Shown here: positions 8,033 through 16,881 of the stretch, in pieces
Layout of the letters: each line of letters opens with the position of its first letter
Numbering within the stretch: the stretch's first letter is position 1
Origin: Streptomyces griseoflavus
GTDB lineage: Bacteria > Actinomycetota > Actinomycetes > Streptomycetales > Streptomycetaceae
DNA length: 64,000 bases
Assembly: GCF_014649995.1 (NCBI RefSeq)
Contig: NZ_BMUC01000011.1
Span: 62,001 to 126,000 of the forward strand
Reading direction: 5' to 3'
Program-made: the position numbers and the translations under genes
The notes under the pieces: generated by a model
Database searches by the model: none
What the model was told of the DNA's origin: nothing
What the model saw: only the letters and a program-made list of their open reading frames with translations

Positions 8033-10762
8033 ATGGTCGAAACCCTGCCGGGCTCGGGGGAGCCCCAGCCCTGGTACGCCCTCCCTCCCGCCGAGGCCCT
8101 GAACCGGTTCGGGGTGGAGCCGTCCGCCGGCCTGTCCTCGGCCGAGGCGGCCCGGCGCGAGGAGCGCCACGGCGCCAACCGGCTCGCCGAGGCACCGCGC
8201 GAGCCGCGGTGGCGCGCCTTCCTGCGTCAGTTCCAGGACCTGCTGATCGTGATCCTGCTGGTCGCCGCCGTGGTCAGCCTGGTGGTGACCCGGGAGTGGG
8301 AGACACCGGCCGTCATCGCCCTGGTGGTGCTGCTGAACGCGACCATCGGGTTCGTCCAGGAGTCGCGCGCCGAGGCGTCGCTGGAAGCGCTGAAGAAGAT
8401 GCTCGTCACCACGGCGGCCGTACGGCGTGACGGCCACCTGGTCCGGCTGGACGCCGCCGGACTCGTGCCCGGGGACGTGGTGGTGCTGGAAGCCGGGGAC
8501 CGGGTGCCGGCGGACGGACGGCTGCTGTCGGCGACCGCGCTGGAGATCCAGGAGTCCTCACTCACCGGCGAGGCGCAGTCCGTCCCGAAGTCGGCTCACG
8601 CCGAGGTGGCCGCGCGGGCCGCGCTGGGCGACCGTACGACGGCCGTCTTCATGAACACGACCGTCACCCGGGGACGCGGCGAGTTCCTGGTCACCGCGAC
8701 CGGGATGCACACCGAGACCGGTCGGATCGCCCACATGCTGCACGAGGCGGAGCCGGAACCGACTCCGCTGCAGCGGCAGATCGCGGCCCTCGGCCGCACG
8801 CTCGCCCTCATCGCGGGCGCCGTCATCGTGGTCGTCTTCGTTCTGGGACTCGTCCGCGGCCAGGACTTCGGTGACCTGTTCATCAGCGCCGTCTCCCTCG
8901 CGGTCGCCGCCATCCCGGAGGGGCTGCCCGCCGTCGTCGCCTTCACCCTCGCCATGGGCACCGGCCGGATGGCGGCGCGCGGCGCCGTCGTCAAACGGCT
9001 CGCGTCCGTCGAGACGCTCGGCAGCACGTCGCAGATCTGCACCGACAAGACGGGCACGCTGACGCTCAATCAGATGACGGCCCGGGAGCTGAGGTTCGCG
9101 GACCGCAGGTTCACGGTCTCGGGCGAGGGCTACTCGACCGAGGGGCGGATCAGGACGACCGACGGGCAGCCCCTGCCCGGCGCGGTCGACGAGGCACTGA
9201 TCGCCATGGCGCTGTGCTCGGACGCCGAACTGAGGGACGGCGACGTCGTCGGTGACCCGACGGAGGGTGCCCTGGTGGTGCTGGCGGAGAAGGGCGGTGT
9301 CGACGTCGGCGCGCTGCGCTCGCGGCGGCCCCGGGTGCGCGAGATCCCGTTCGACTCCGACCACAAGTTCATGGCGACGTTCCACCACTGGACGGACGAC
9401 ACCGGACGCGACGTCGTGCGCTGCTTCGTCAAGGGCGCTCCGGACGTCCTGGCCGGGCGCGCGGACCGGTACCTCGCCGGCGACGGTGTCACGCCGTTCG
9501 GGGAGACGGAGCGCGAGCGGTACAACCGGGCCAACGCGGCGCTGGCCGAGCAGGGGATGCGCGTGCTCGCCGTGGGCGTGCGGGACTTCGCGCCCGAGGA
9601 CGTCGACGGGCCCGGCGACCTCAAGGACCTGCTCGGCCGGATCGTGCTGATGGCGCTCGTGGGGATCGTCGACCCGCCGCGGCCGGAGGCCAAGCAGGCC
9701 ATCGCCGAGTGCCGGGACGCGGGCATCCGGGTCCGGATGATCACCGGGGACCACGCGGTGACGGCCGCGGCCATCGCCCGGGAGCTGGGCATCCCCGGCG
9801 GCGCCGTCACCGGTGACGACCTCGACCGGATCGACGACGACGGCGAGCTCGCCCGCCGCCTCGACGACACCGGCGTCGTCGCCCGGGTCTCGCCCGCCCA
9901 CAAGATCCGTATCGTGCGGGCGCTGCAGGGGCGGGGCGACGTGGTCGCCATGACGGGCGACGGGGTGAACGACGCCCCGGCGCTGCGCAAGGCCGACATC
10001 GGCGTCGCCATGGGGCGCAGCGGCACGGAGGTGACCAAGGAAGCCTCCACGATGGTCCTGACCGACGACAACTTCGCCACGATCGTCAGCGCCGTCCGCG
10101 AGGGCCGGGGCATCTACGACAACATCGTGAAGTTCACCCGCTTCCAGCTGTCGACCGCGCTCGGCTTCGTGCTCGTCTTCCTGATCGCCTCGCTGACCGG
10201 GATCGCGGGCGGCGCGCCGTTCACCGCGCTGCAGATCCTCTTCGTCAACCTCGTGATGGACGGGCCGCCCGCGATGTCGCTGGGCGTCGACCCCGTGAGC
10301 CACGACGCGATGACCCGCTCGCCGCGCCCGGCGCGCGAGCGGATCCTGACCCGCGAGCGGCTCAGGCGGATCCTGCTGGCGAGTTCCGTGATGGCGGCCG
10401 GCACCCTCGCGGTGCTGGCGCTGGCTCCGGGACCCGAGCCGGTGCTGGGTGAGGCGACCACCGCGGGCACCATGGCGTTCGTGACGTTCGTGTTCTTCCA
10501 GGCGTTCAACCTGCTCAACGTGCGTCACCCCACCCGCAGTGTGCTCAGCCGCGAGACGCTGTCCAACACGTCGGCCTTCGTCGCCACCGGCGCCGTGATC
10601 CTGCTGCTGGCGCTGGTGGTCGAGGTGGACGCGGTGCACGGGTTCTTCACCACGACGGACCTGACCGCCGGCCAGTGGCTGGTGTGCGCGGCGGTGGGCT
10701 CGGCGATCCTCGTGGCGGGCGAAGTCCTCAAGGCCGTGCTGCGGGTTCGCGCGCGATCCTGA
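8033..10762 (+). CDS. P2-type cation-transporting ATPase (calcium-pump-like)
   Basis: 909 residues in the plasma membrane. N-terminal cation-ATPase domain (RFGVEPSAGLSSAEAARR), actuator motif SLTGEAQSV, M4 motif IPEGLPAVV, phosphorylation site CTDKTGTLT with Asp338, nucleotide-domain KGAPDVL, hinge TGDGVNDAPAL, and six C-terminal membrane helices. The PEGLP motif in M4 is typical of P2A (SERCA-like) pumps, so Ca2+ or another divalent cation is likely, though related bacterial pumps carry other ions. GGGAG lies upstream of the ATG at 8033. The mycobacterial DosR regulon includes a P2-type pump (ctpF), but I found no DevR-like box in front of this gene. Confidence 0.93.
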   Translation: MVETLPGSGEPQPWYALPPAEALNRFGVEPSAGLSSAEAARREERHGANRLAEAPREPRWRAFLRQFQDLLIVILLVAAVVSLVVTREWETPAVIALVVLLNATIGFVQESRAEASLEALKKMLVTTAAVRRDGHLVRLDAAGLVPGDVVVLEAGDRVPADGRLLSATALEIQESSLTGEAQSVPKSAHAEVAARAALGDRTTAVFMNTTVTRGRGEFLVTATGMHTETGRIAHMLHEAEPEPTPLQRQIAALGRTLALIAGAVIVVVFVLGLVRGQDFGDLFISAVSLAVAAIPEGLPAVVAFTLAMGTGRMAARGAVVKRLASVETLGSTSQICTDKTGTLTLNQMTARELRFADRRFTVSGEGYSTEGRIRTTDGQPLPGAVDEALIAMALCSDAELRDGDVVGDPTEGALVVLAEKGGVDVGALRSRRPRVREIPFDSDHKFMATFHHWTDDTGRDVVRCFVKGAPDVLAGRADRYLAGDGVTPFGETERERYNRANAALAEQGMRVLAVGVRDFAPEDVDGPGDLKDLLGRIVLMALVGIVDPPRPEAKQAIAECRDAGIRVRMITGDHAVTAAAIARELGIPGGAVTGDDLDRIDDDGELARRLDDTGVVARVSPAHKIRIVRALQGRGDVVAMTGDGVNDAPALRKADIGVAMGRSGTEVTKEASTMVLTDDNFATIVSAVREGRGIYDNIVKFTRFQLSTALGFVLVFLIASLTGIAGGAPFTALQILFVNLVMDGPPAMSLGVDPVSHDAMTRSPRPARERILTRERLRRILLASSVMAAGTLAVLALAPGPEPVLGEATTAGTMAFVTFVFFQAFNLLNVRHPTRSVLSRETLSNTSAFVATGAVILLLALVVEVDAVHGFFTTTDLTAGQWLVCAAVGSAILVAGEVLKAVLRVRARS

Positions 10763-10848
10763 ACCGCCCGGTGCCGTGGTGATCGAGTGGTGGAGGTCCC
10801 CGGGCGCGCGTACGGTCGAACGGTGGATTCCCGAAAGGGCGCCCCCGC

Positions 10849-12399
10849 ATGACCAGTCGGCCCCGCCCCACCTCCGCGCCGCAGCACGCCTCCCGTGACA
10901 GCGGCGGCGGGAACGCGATGGCTCTGCTGGTCATCGCGTCGTGTCAGCTGATGGTGGTGCTGGACATCACCATCGTGAACATCGCGCTGCCGGACATCCA
11001 GCGTTCCCTGGACTTCTCGACCACCAGCCTCTCCTGGGTGGTCAACGCCTACACCCTCACCTTCGGCGGGCTGTTGCTGCTCGGCGGGCGGGCCGGTGAC
11101 ATCCTCGGCAGACGGCGCGTCTTCGTCTTCGGCGTGCTGCTGTTCGTCCTGGCGTCCCTGCTCGGCGGGCTCGCCCAGAACCCCGGCCAACTGCTGGCCG
11201 CCCGCGCCCTGCAGGGTGTCGGGGGCGCCATCGCCTCGCCCACGTCCCTCGCGCTCATCAGCACCACCTTCCGCGAAGGGCCGGAACGCAACCGGGCCTT
11301 CGGGGTGTTCGCCGCCGTGTCGGCGGGCGGCGGCGCGATCGGACTGCTCGCCGGCGGCATCCTGGTCGAGTGGCTGGACTGGCGGTGGGTGCTGTTCGTC
11401 AACGTCCCGATCGGGCTCCTCATCGCCCTCGCCACCCCGCGCTTCATCAAGGAGTCGCAGCGCCACCCGGGCCACTTCGACGTCACCGGCGCGCTGACCT
11501 CGACCGTCGGCATGGTGCTGCTGGTCTACGGGTTCATCCGGGCCGCCCAGGACGGCTGGGGGGACACCCTCACGCTGGTCTCGTTCGCGGCGGCCGTCGT
11601 CGTCCTCGCCGTGTTCGTGCTGGTCGAGCGGAGGTCGAGGCAGCCGATCACCCCGCTGCACATGTTCGCGGACCGCAACCGGGCGGGCACGTACGGCATC
11701 ATGCTGTGTCTGGCCGCGGCGATGTTCGGGATGTTCTTCTTCCTGACGCTGTTCGTGCAGAACGTGCTGGACTTCAGCCCGCTGCGCGCGGGACTCGCCT
11801 TCCTGCCGGTCAGCGCGGTCATCGCCGTCGGCGCGGGACTGGCCTCACGGTTCCTGCCCGTGTACGGGCCCAAACCCTTCATGGTGGGGGGCGGCCTCCT
11901 CGCGGCGGCGGGTCTGGCCTGGCTGACCCTGACCGACGTCCACTCCACGTACGCGGGCAGTGTCCTCGGCCCGATGCTGGTGTTCAGCCTCGGCATGGGC
12001 ATGGAGTTCGTGTCGCTGACGCTGATGGCGCTGTCGAACGTCGCCGTCCGGGAGACGGGCGCCGCCTCCGGCCTGCTCAACGCCACCCAGCAGGTCGGGG
12101 GCTCGCTCGGCCTGTCCATCCTGGTCACCATGTACGGCACGGCGAGCGGGAACGAGGCGGAGAAACAGATACCGCTCTTCCTGCGGCAGGCCTCGCCCGC
12201 CGAACGCCTGCAGTTCCGGCGCACCGGGCAACTGCCGTCGCCCTGGGCGGACGAGATACTCACCGCGGGTATCTCCGCCGCGTTCGTCACGGCGGCCGTC
12301 TTCGCCGCGGTGGCCGCGCTGATCGCCGTACTGGCCATTCAGGTACGCCCCTCCGACCTGCAGCGCCTCCAGGGTGGCGCGATGCCCGGTCCGGGGTGA
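10849..12399 (+). CDS. DHA2-family MFS drug/proton antiporter
   Basis: 516 residues with about 14 predicted membrane segments, the length and number typical of the DHA2 (QacA/EmrB-like) group. Motif A-like GGRAGDILGRRRVF after TM2, motif D1-like LDITIVNIALPDIQ in TM1 and motif C-like GGGAIGLLAGG in TM5 are visible. It should export a toxic or self-made compound using proton motive force; the substrate cannot be told. The next gene follows after 12 bases, so the pair is likely an operon. Confidence 0.92.
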   Translation: MTSRPRPTSAPQHASRDSGGGNAMALLVIASCQLMVVLDITIVNIALPDIQRSLDFSTTSLSWVVNAYTLTFGGLLLLGGRAGDILGRRRVFVFGVLLFVLASLLGGLAQNPGQLLAARALQGVGGAIASPTSLALISTTFREGPERNRAFGVFAAVSAGGGAIGLLAGGILVEWLDWRWVLFVNVPIGLLIALATPRFIKESQRHPGHFDVTGALTSTVGMVLLVYGFIRAAQDGWGDTLTLVSFAAAVVVLAVFVLVERRSRQPITPLHMFADRNRAGTYGIMLCLAAAMFGMFFFLTLFVQNVLDFSPLRAGLAFLPVSAVIAVGAGLASRFLPVYGPKPFMVGGGLLAAAGLAWLTLTDVHSTYAGSVLGPMLVFSLGMGMEFVSLTLMALSNVAVRETGAASGLLNATQQVGGSLGLSILVTMYGTASGNEAEKQIPLFLRQASPAERLQFRRTGQLPSPWADEILTAGISAAFVTAAVFAAVAALIAVLAIQVRPSDLQRLQGGAMPGPG

Positions 12400-12411
12400 G
12401 GAAGGAGAGCG

Positions 12412-12744
12412 ATGATCTTCATCACCGCCAAGTTCCCCGTCCGTCCCGAGTACGCCGACGAGTGGCCGCGGATCGCCGCGGACTTCACCGCGGCGACCCG
12501 TGCGGAGCCGGGCTGCCTGTGGTTCGAGTGGTCCCGCAGCGTCGAGGACCCCACGGAGTACGTCCTGGTCGAGGCGTTCCGCGACGAGGAGGCGGGCGCG
12601 GCCCATGTGCGGTCGGAGCACTTCCGGGCCGCGCAGCGGGCCCTGCCGCCGCACCTGGCCGCGACGCCGCGGATCGTGAACGCGTCGGTCCCGCAGGACG
12701 ACTGGTCGGAGCTGGGCGAGATGAGTGTGTCCGGGCAGGGGTGA
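12412..12744 (+). CDS. ABM-family (antibiotic biosynthesis monooxygenase-like) protein
   Basis: 110 residues with the dimeric ferredoxin-like ABM pattern: MIFITAKFPVRPEYADEW, then EPGCLWFEWSRSVEDP, YVLVEAFRDEEAGAAHVRSEHF. Related proteins oxidise quinols or polyketide phenols without a cofactor, or degrade haem; no residue here picks one. AAGGAGAG precedes the ATG and it follows the DHA2 exporter by 12 bases, so it may modify the compound that is exported or a quinone generated by it. Its stop is only six bases from the stop of the convergent next gene. Confidence 0.85.
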   Translation: MIFITAKFPVRPEYADEWPRIAADFTAATRAEPGCLWFEWSRSVEDPTEYVLVEAFRDEEAGAAHVRSEHFRAAQRALPPHLAATPRIVNASVPQDDWSELGEMSVSGQG

Positions 12745-12750
12745 ACCGTC

Positions 12751-13617
12751 TCAGCGGCCGCGCCGGGGCACCCTCAGGTCCGTGACCACCGGCCGGTGGT
12801 CGGACGCCTCCGTCGCCACGGTGCGGGCGCCGCGCACCACGATGCCCGGCGAGACGGTGACCAGGTCGATGCGCTTGACGGGACCGGCCGCGGGATAGGT
12901 GTCGCCCGCGTCCGGTGCTGCGTCGCGCAGTCGGTGCCACAGGGGCGCCAACTCGGGTGCGCCGGGCTCGGCGTTGAAGTCGCCGACGAGGACCTTCGGG
13001 CCGTGGTCCGCCGACATCACCGCGAGCATGTCCGCCACTTGGGCGGCGCGGACGGAGGGGTCGGCCCGGTGGTCGAGGTGCGTGGAGTAGACGTGCACCC
13101 GTGCGCCCCGCACGCCGACCACCACTTCGGCGAAACCGGGAGCCGGGGCCGGCACGGGGTCGGGTGACTGGGTGGAGAGCCGGGTGATCTCGTGGTTCTC
13201 GGCGTGGAGCACCGGGTGGCGGCTCAGCACCGCGACACCGTACTGCCGGCGTTCGCCGTCCTGGCCGGCGGGATCGAGGTCGTAGATCGGGGCGAAGAAC
13301 ACCCGCATGCGCAGCTTCCCGGCCAGTGCGCGCGCCTCGTCGGCGAAGTCGCTCCGGGCACCCCAGTGCACGTCGACCTCCTGGAGGCCGATCACGTCGG
13401 CGTGCAGCGCGCGCAGGGCGTCCGCGGTGCGGTCGAGGTCGAAGACCTGGTCCTGCCCCGCCCCCGCGTGGATGTTGTACGTCGCCACCCGCAGCGGGAC
13501 CGCGGGGGCGCGGGAGCCGGGCGCTCCGGCGGCCGCGGCTGTCGCGGGTGCCGCCGTGGCCAGCAGCACGGTGGCGAGTACGGCGGTGGCACGGGCGGGG
13601 CGTCGTGATCCGGGCAT
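12751..13617 (-). CDS. Secreted endonuclease/exonuclease/phosphatase-fold protein
   Basis: 288 residues. A signal peptide (MPGSRRPARATAVLATVLLATAAPATA) is followed by a complete EEP domain: RVATYNIHAG, GLQEVD metal-binding Glu, YSTHLDHR, GDFNAEPGAP and the C-terminal SDHRPVV Asp-His pair. Such proteins cleave phosphodiesters with divalent metal; in this secreted group the substrate may be nucleic acid, sphingomyelin-like lipid or inositol phosphate. The ATG at 13617 has GGAGAAGG upstream and puts the signal peptide first. Confidence 0.9.
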   Translation of the reverse strand: MPGSRRPARATAVLATVLLATAAPATAAAAGAPGSRAPAVPLRVATYNIHAGAGQDQVFDLDRTADALRALHADVIGLQEVDVHWGARSDFADEARALAGKLRMRVFFAPIYDLDPAGQDGERRQYGVAVLSRHPVLHAENHEITRLSTQSPDPVPAPAPGFAEVVVGVRGARVHVYSTHLDHRADPSVRAAQVADMLAVMSADHGPKVLVGDFNAEPGAPELAPLWHRLRDAAPDAGDTYPAAGPVKRIDLVTVSPGIVVRGARTVATEASDHRPVVTDLRVPRRGR

Positions 13618-13809
13618 GCCTTCTCCAGGTCGCGTCGGGGCGGGACGGTTCCGAGCGGGCGGGCTGGGCGACCGGGTGTCCGGCCACCCGCAGCATGGAA
13701 GCACAGGTGCGTGCCCGGCCACCGGGCTTCGGCACGACCCGGGCACCCGGGGCCCGACTCCGTTCACGGCAGGGGCTCGTGGGCCGCGCGACCGCCCCGG
13801 GGCCGCTCA

Positions 13810-15327
13810 TCAGACCCTTTCGGTCACCCGGCCCGCGGGTGCGGGCGGCTGTGCGGCCGCTCCCGCGGCCGCGGAAGTGTCGGGTGCCGCGTCGAGTTCC
13901 CTGAGCATGGTCTTCGTGAAGCCGAAGAAGTAGGTCGCGAGGAAGCCCGCCACGTAGCCGACCAGGAGGCCGGCGGCGTAGACGGCGACCGTCCGCCCCA
14001 GGCCGTGGTTGCCGTCGAGGAGCGGGAACAGCGCCCATCCCGAGGGGCCGATCGCGGTGGAGCCCACGTCCGTGCCCAGCTGGTTGAAGAGGCCGACGAA
14101 CGCTCCGCCGAAGGCACCGCCGGCGCAGGCGGTGACGAACGGGCGGCCCAGGGGCAGGGAGACGCCGTAGATGAGCGGCTCCCCGACGCCCAGGAAGCCG
14201 GGCCAGAGCGCCGACTTGATCGTGGCGCGGACGGAGGTGTTGTGGGGCAGCCGCACGTGGATCGCGATCGCCGCGCCGACCTGTCCCGCGCCCGCCATCG
14301 CGAGGATCGGCAGCAGCACGGTGAAGCCCGCACCCTCGATCAGCGTCGTGTGAATGGGGATCAGTGCCTGGTGCAGACCCAGCATGACCAGCGGCAGGAA
14401 GAGACCGCCGAGGAGGAATCCGGCGCCCGCGCCGCCGTGGGTCAGCAGCCAGTCGGCGGCGTCACCGATCCAGGCGGACACCTCGCCCGCGAGGAACATC
14501 AGGCCGAAGAGGGTCGCCAGCCCGGCCACGAGCACGGTGACGGTGGGCGTCACCAGGACGTCGACGGACTCGGGCACCCGGCGGCGGCACCACTTCTCCA
14601 CGAGCACGCCGAGCCACGCGGCACCCAGGGCACCAAGCACACCGCCCTGGCCCGGGGAGAGGTGCCGGCCGAACGCCTCCACGTCGGCGACCCCGGCGTA
14701 GACGACGATCGACGCGACGGCGCCGCCGAGAACGGGTGTGCCCCCGAACTCCTTGGCGGTGTTGTGGCCGACGAACACGGTGATCAGCGCCATGAACCCG
14801 GAGGCGATGGCCGCCAGCGCCGGAGTCGTCGCGGGCAGCCAGTGCAGGTTGATCAGAAGGCCGTTCAGGCCCGCGATGATGCCGCAGCCGATGAGCGCGG
14901 GAATCAGCGGTACGAAGATGTTGGCGATGCGGCGCAGGAACAGTTTGAACGGTGTGGCGTTCCTCTTCTTGCGTTCCGCCCTCATCGCCGCCCCCTGCAC
15001 CGCGAGCCCTTCGGCCGTCACCGCGCCGGTTCCCTGCTCCGGCGCGGCCTCGGCGGACCCGCCGCGCTCCGCCACGACCAGGGCCTCGAACTCCGGGGTG
15101 ACGCGGGCGACCGCGCCCGGACCCAGCACGATCTGGTACGTGTCGTCCTCCACCACGCCCATGACCGCCGGCAGTGCCTTGAGCCGTTCGTCCTGGACCA
15201 GGGACCGGTCGCGCAGTCCCAGCCTCAGCCGGGTCATGCAGTGGGCCACCGACGTCACGTTGTCCGCGCCTCCGACCAGGGGAAGGAGGGCGGCGGCGGT
15301 GGCGTGGTGCTTGTTCTCGTCGCTCAT
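13810..15327 (-). CDS. PTS EIIBC permease of the glucose/sucrose superfamily (MurP/ScrA-like order)
   Basis: 505 residues. Residues 1-90 are an EIIB domain with phosphocysteine Cys30 in AHCMTRLRLGL; residues about 120-480 are an EIIC domain with roughly ten membrane helices and GEPLIYGVSLPLGRPF. The B-then-C order fits the MurP (N-acetylmuramate) and ScrA/TreB groups rather than the NagE or MalX permeases of Streptomyces. It lacks its own EIIA. It should import and phosphorylate a sugar using HPr phosphate. No sugar-catabolic gene is next to it, so the substrate is open; two palindromes of RpiR/MurR type lie upstream (15409-15455) and favour an amino-sugar. Confidence 0.85.
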   Translation of the reverse strand: MSDENKHHATAAALLPLVGGADNVTSVAHCMTRLRLGLRDRSLVQDERLKALPAVMGVVEDDTYQIVLGPGAVARVTPEFEALVVAERGGSAEAAPEQGTGAVTAEGLAVQGAAMRAERKKRNATPFKLFLRRIANIFVPLIPALIGCGIIAGLNGLLINLHWLPATTPALAAIASGFMALITVFVGHNTAKEFGGTPVLGGAVASIVVYAGVADVEAFGRHLSPGQGGVLGALGAAWLGVLVEKWCRRRVPESVDVLVTPTVTVLVAGLATLFGLMFLAGEVSAWIGDAADWLLTHGGAGAGFLLGGLFLPLVMLGLHQALIPIHTTLIEGAGFTVLLPILAMAGAGQVGAAIAIHVRLPHNTSVRATIKSALWPGFLGVGEPLIYGVSLPLGRPFVTACAGGAFGGAFVGLFNQLGTDVGSTAIGPSGWALFPLLDGNHGLGRTVAVYAAGLLVGYVAGFLATYFFGFTKTMLRELDAAPDTSAAAGAAAQPPAPAGRVTERV

Positions 15328-15408
15328 GGTGCGCTCGTGCCTTGCTGTGAGGTGGGGCTCTTGCGTCAGGCTGCTGCGGAGTCCTCGGGCGGCGGGCGGA
15401 CACCTGTC

Positions 15409-15455
15409 AGAAACTTTCTTTCGATCGTTCCGCCTGAAGGTGAAAGATATTTTCA
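15409..15455. promoter_or_regulatory. Two A/T-rich palindromes upstream of the PTS gene (RpiR/MurR-like operator candidate)
   Basis: AGAAACTTTCT at 15409-15419 is a perfect 11-base palindrome, and TGAAA-GATAT-TTTCA at 15441-15455 has perfect five-base arms. Their centres are 34 bases apart, near three helical turns. They are the most A/T-rich stretch nearby and sit 82-128 bases upstream of the PTS start and 100-147 bases upstream of the divergent Nudix gene. GAAA-n-TTTC arms are what RpiR-family sugar-phosphate regulators commonly bind. No such regulator gene is in the window. Confidence 0.5.
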
Positions 15456-15555
15456 GCGCTCGCGGCCGTCAAGACCCGTCCGGGACGGCGGTGCACGCCG
15501 CGTCCCGGGAGATCCCCGTTCCCGTCGCCTCGGCGACTGCCGCTTGAATGGCGGC

Positions 15556-16065
15556 ATGAACACCGACGAGCACGGCGCCGAGCGCCCCGAACGCGCCCGC
15601 CCCACGCCCCAGAGTCTGACCGGAGTCGGTCTGGCCGTCCTCGACCGGGCCGGGCGCGTCCTGCTCGGGCTCGGCCACGACGGGAGGTGGGAACTTCCCG
15701 GCGGCAAGGTGGACGCCGGGGAGGACTTCGAGACCGCCGCCGCACGGGAGCTGGCGGAGGAGACGGGACTCTCGGTGCCCGTGACGGCCGTGCGGATCCT
15801 GGCGGTCGTCGTCGACGGCCTCCCCGGGCTGACCCGCGTCACGGCCGCGGCGGTCACCGAAGGTGCGGTGGGCACACCCCGGGCGACCGAACCGGACAAG
15901 ATCGTGCGCTGGGAGTGGTTCGCGCGCGAGGAGGTGCCTGCCGCGCTGTTCGCCCCGTCCGCATCGGTCCTGGACTGCCTGTGGCCCGGGGCGACTCCCC
16001 GCGGGGCGGCGGACGTACGCCGTTACCGGGTCGCCGGCGACGTCGCGCGGATCACACCGCCGTGA
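15556..16065 (+). CDS. Nudix hydrolase
   Basis: 169 residues with a full Nudix box: GGKVDAGEDFETAAARELAEETG fits G-x5-E-x7-REU-x-EE-x-G-U, giving a Mg2+-dependent pyrophosphohydrolase acting on an X-linked nucleoside diphosphate. The fold precedes it with GVGLAVLDRAGRVLLG and WELPGG. The substrate is not evident. The ATG at 15556 gives MNTDEHG; a TTG four codons earlier is also possible. It is transcribed divergently from the PTS gene. Confidence 0.9.
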   Translation: MNTDEHGAERPERARPTPQSLTGVGLAVLDRAGRVLLGLGHDGRWELPGGKVDAGEDFETAAARELAEETGLSVPVTAVRILAVVVDGLPGLTRVTAAAVTEGAVGTPRATEPDKIVRWEWFAREEVPAALFAPSASVLDCLWPGATPRGAADVRRYRVAGDVARITPP

Positions 16066-16085
16066 ACGGCGACCTCGCGCTCCCC

Positions 16086-16104
16086 GGGGGCGACACGCGC
16101 CCCC
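16086..16104. terminator. Hairpin between convergent Nudix and narI
   Basis: GGGGGCG at 16086-16092 pairs with CGCCCCC at 16098-16104 over a five-base loop. It lies in the 48-base gap between the stop codons of the Nudix gene and narI, so it could end both transcripts. Confidence 0.5.
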
Positions 16105-16113
16105 CCTTCCCTG

Positions 16114-16881
16114 TCAGCGGATGCGCTCCCAGCCGCGGTGCGGTGCGCGCGAGCCGAGCCGGCTGTCGCGGCTGCGGTAGACGATGTAGGGGCGCGTGAG
16201 GTACCCCAGGGGCGCCGTGAGCATGTGGACGAGCCGGGTGAAGGGCCAGGCGGCGAAGAGCAGCAGGGCGCTCAGGGCATGGAGCCGGAAGAGGACCGGG
16301 GTGCCGGACATCAGGTCCGGGTCGGGCTGGAGGTAGAAGATCGAGCGGAACCAGGGGCTGATGGTCTCCCGGTAGTTGTAGCCCCCGCCGACGACGTTCG
16401 CCGCCACGGTCGCGGCCAGGCCCAGCACGATGGTCACGGTCAGGGAGAGGTACATCGCCTTGTCGTTGCGGGTGGTGGCCGAGAAGACCGGGCCGACGGT
16501 GCGCCGACGGTAGATCAGGACGGCCAGGCCACCGAGCGTGCAGACGCCCGCGACGGTGCCGAGGACGACGGCGACGACGTGGTAGGTGTGCTCGCTGATG
16601 CCCGCGGCGTCGGTCCAGCTCTCCGGGACGAGCAGTCCTCCGATGTGTCCGAGCAGCACGACGAGGATGCCGAAGTGGAACAGCGGGCTGCCGAGGCGCA
16701 GCAGGCGGCGTTCGTAGAGCTGGGAGGAGCGGGTGGTCCAGCCGAACTTGTCGTAGCGGTAGCGCCAGATGTGGCCGAGGACGAACACCGCGAGGCTGAT
16801 GTAGGGCAGCACGACCCACAGCAGGATGTCGCCGGTGCCGGACTCCACCGCCAGGGTGAGCTGTTGCTGGGACGCGGTCAT
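16114..16881 (-). CDS. narI: Respiratory nitrate reductase gamma subunit (cytochrome b)
   Basis: 255 residues, five membrane segments beginning ILLWVVLPYISLAVFVLGHIWRY. NarI anchors NarGH at the cytoplasmic membrane face and passes electrons from menaquinol through two b hemes; histidines placed for heme are seen in FHFGILVVLLGHIGG and in LHALSALLLFAAWPFTRLVH. The ATG overlaps the narJ stop by four bases (ATGA) and a GGAGG lies upstream, so it is last in the narKGHJI run. Length is slightly above the usual 225-245 because of a basic C-terminal tail. Confidence 0.95.
   Translation of the reverse strand: MTASQQQLTLAVESGTGDILLWVVLPYISLAVFVLGHIWRYRYDKFGWTTRSSQLYERRLLRLGSPLFHFGILVVLLGHIGGLLVPESWTDAAGISEHTYHVVAVVLGTVAGVCTLGGLAVLIYRRRTVGPVFSATTRNDKAMYLSLTVTIVLGLAATVAANVVGGGYNYRETISPWFRSIFYLQPDPDLMSGTPVLFRLHALSALLLFAAWPFTRLVHMLTAPLGYLTRPYIVYRSRDSRLGSRAPHRGWERIR

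Noticed and set aside
8558-10639. A 693-codon minus-strand frame opposite the P-type ATPase
   Set aside because: Shadow frame with His/Arg/Asp-rich low complexity; the ATPase on the plus strand has all motifs.
10849-12744. DHA2 exporter plus ABM monooxygenase as the edge of an antibiotic gene cluster
   Set aside because: No synthase, ketosynthase, NRPS, terpene cyclase or other core biosynthetic gene is nearby.
13711-15555. Long plus-strand frame leading into the Nudix gene
   Set aside because: It lies opposite the PTS gene and is Gln/Arg/Gly-rich shadow sequence; the Nudix protein starts at 15556 (or the TTG just before).
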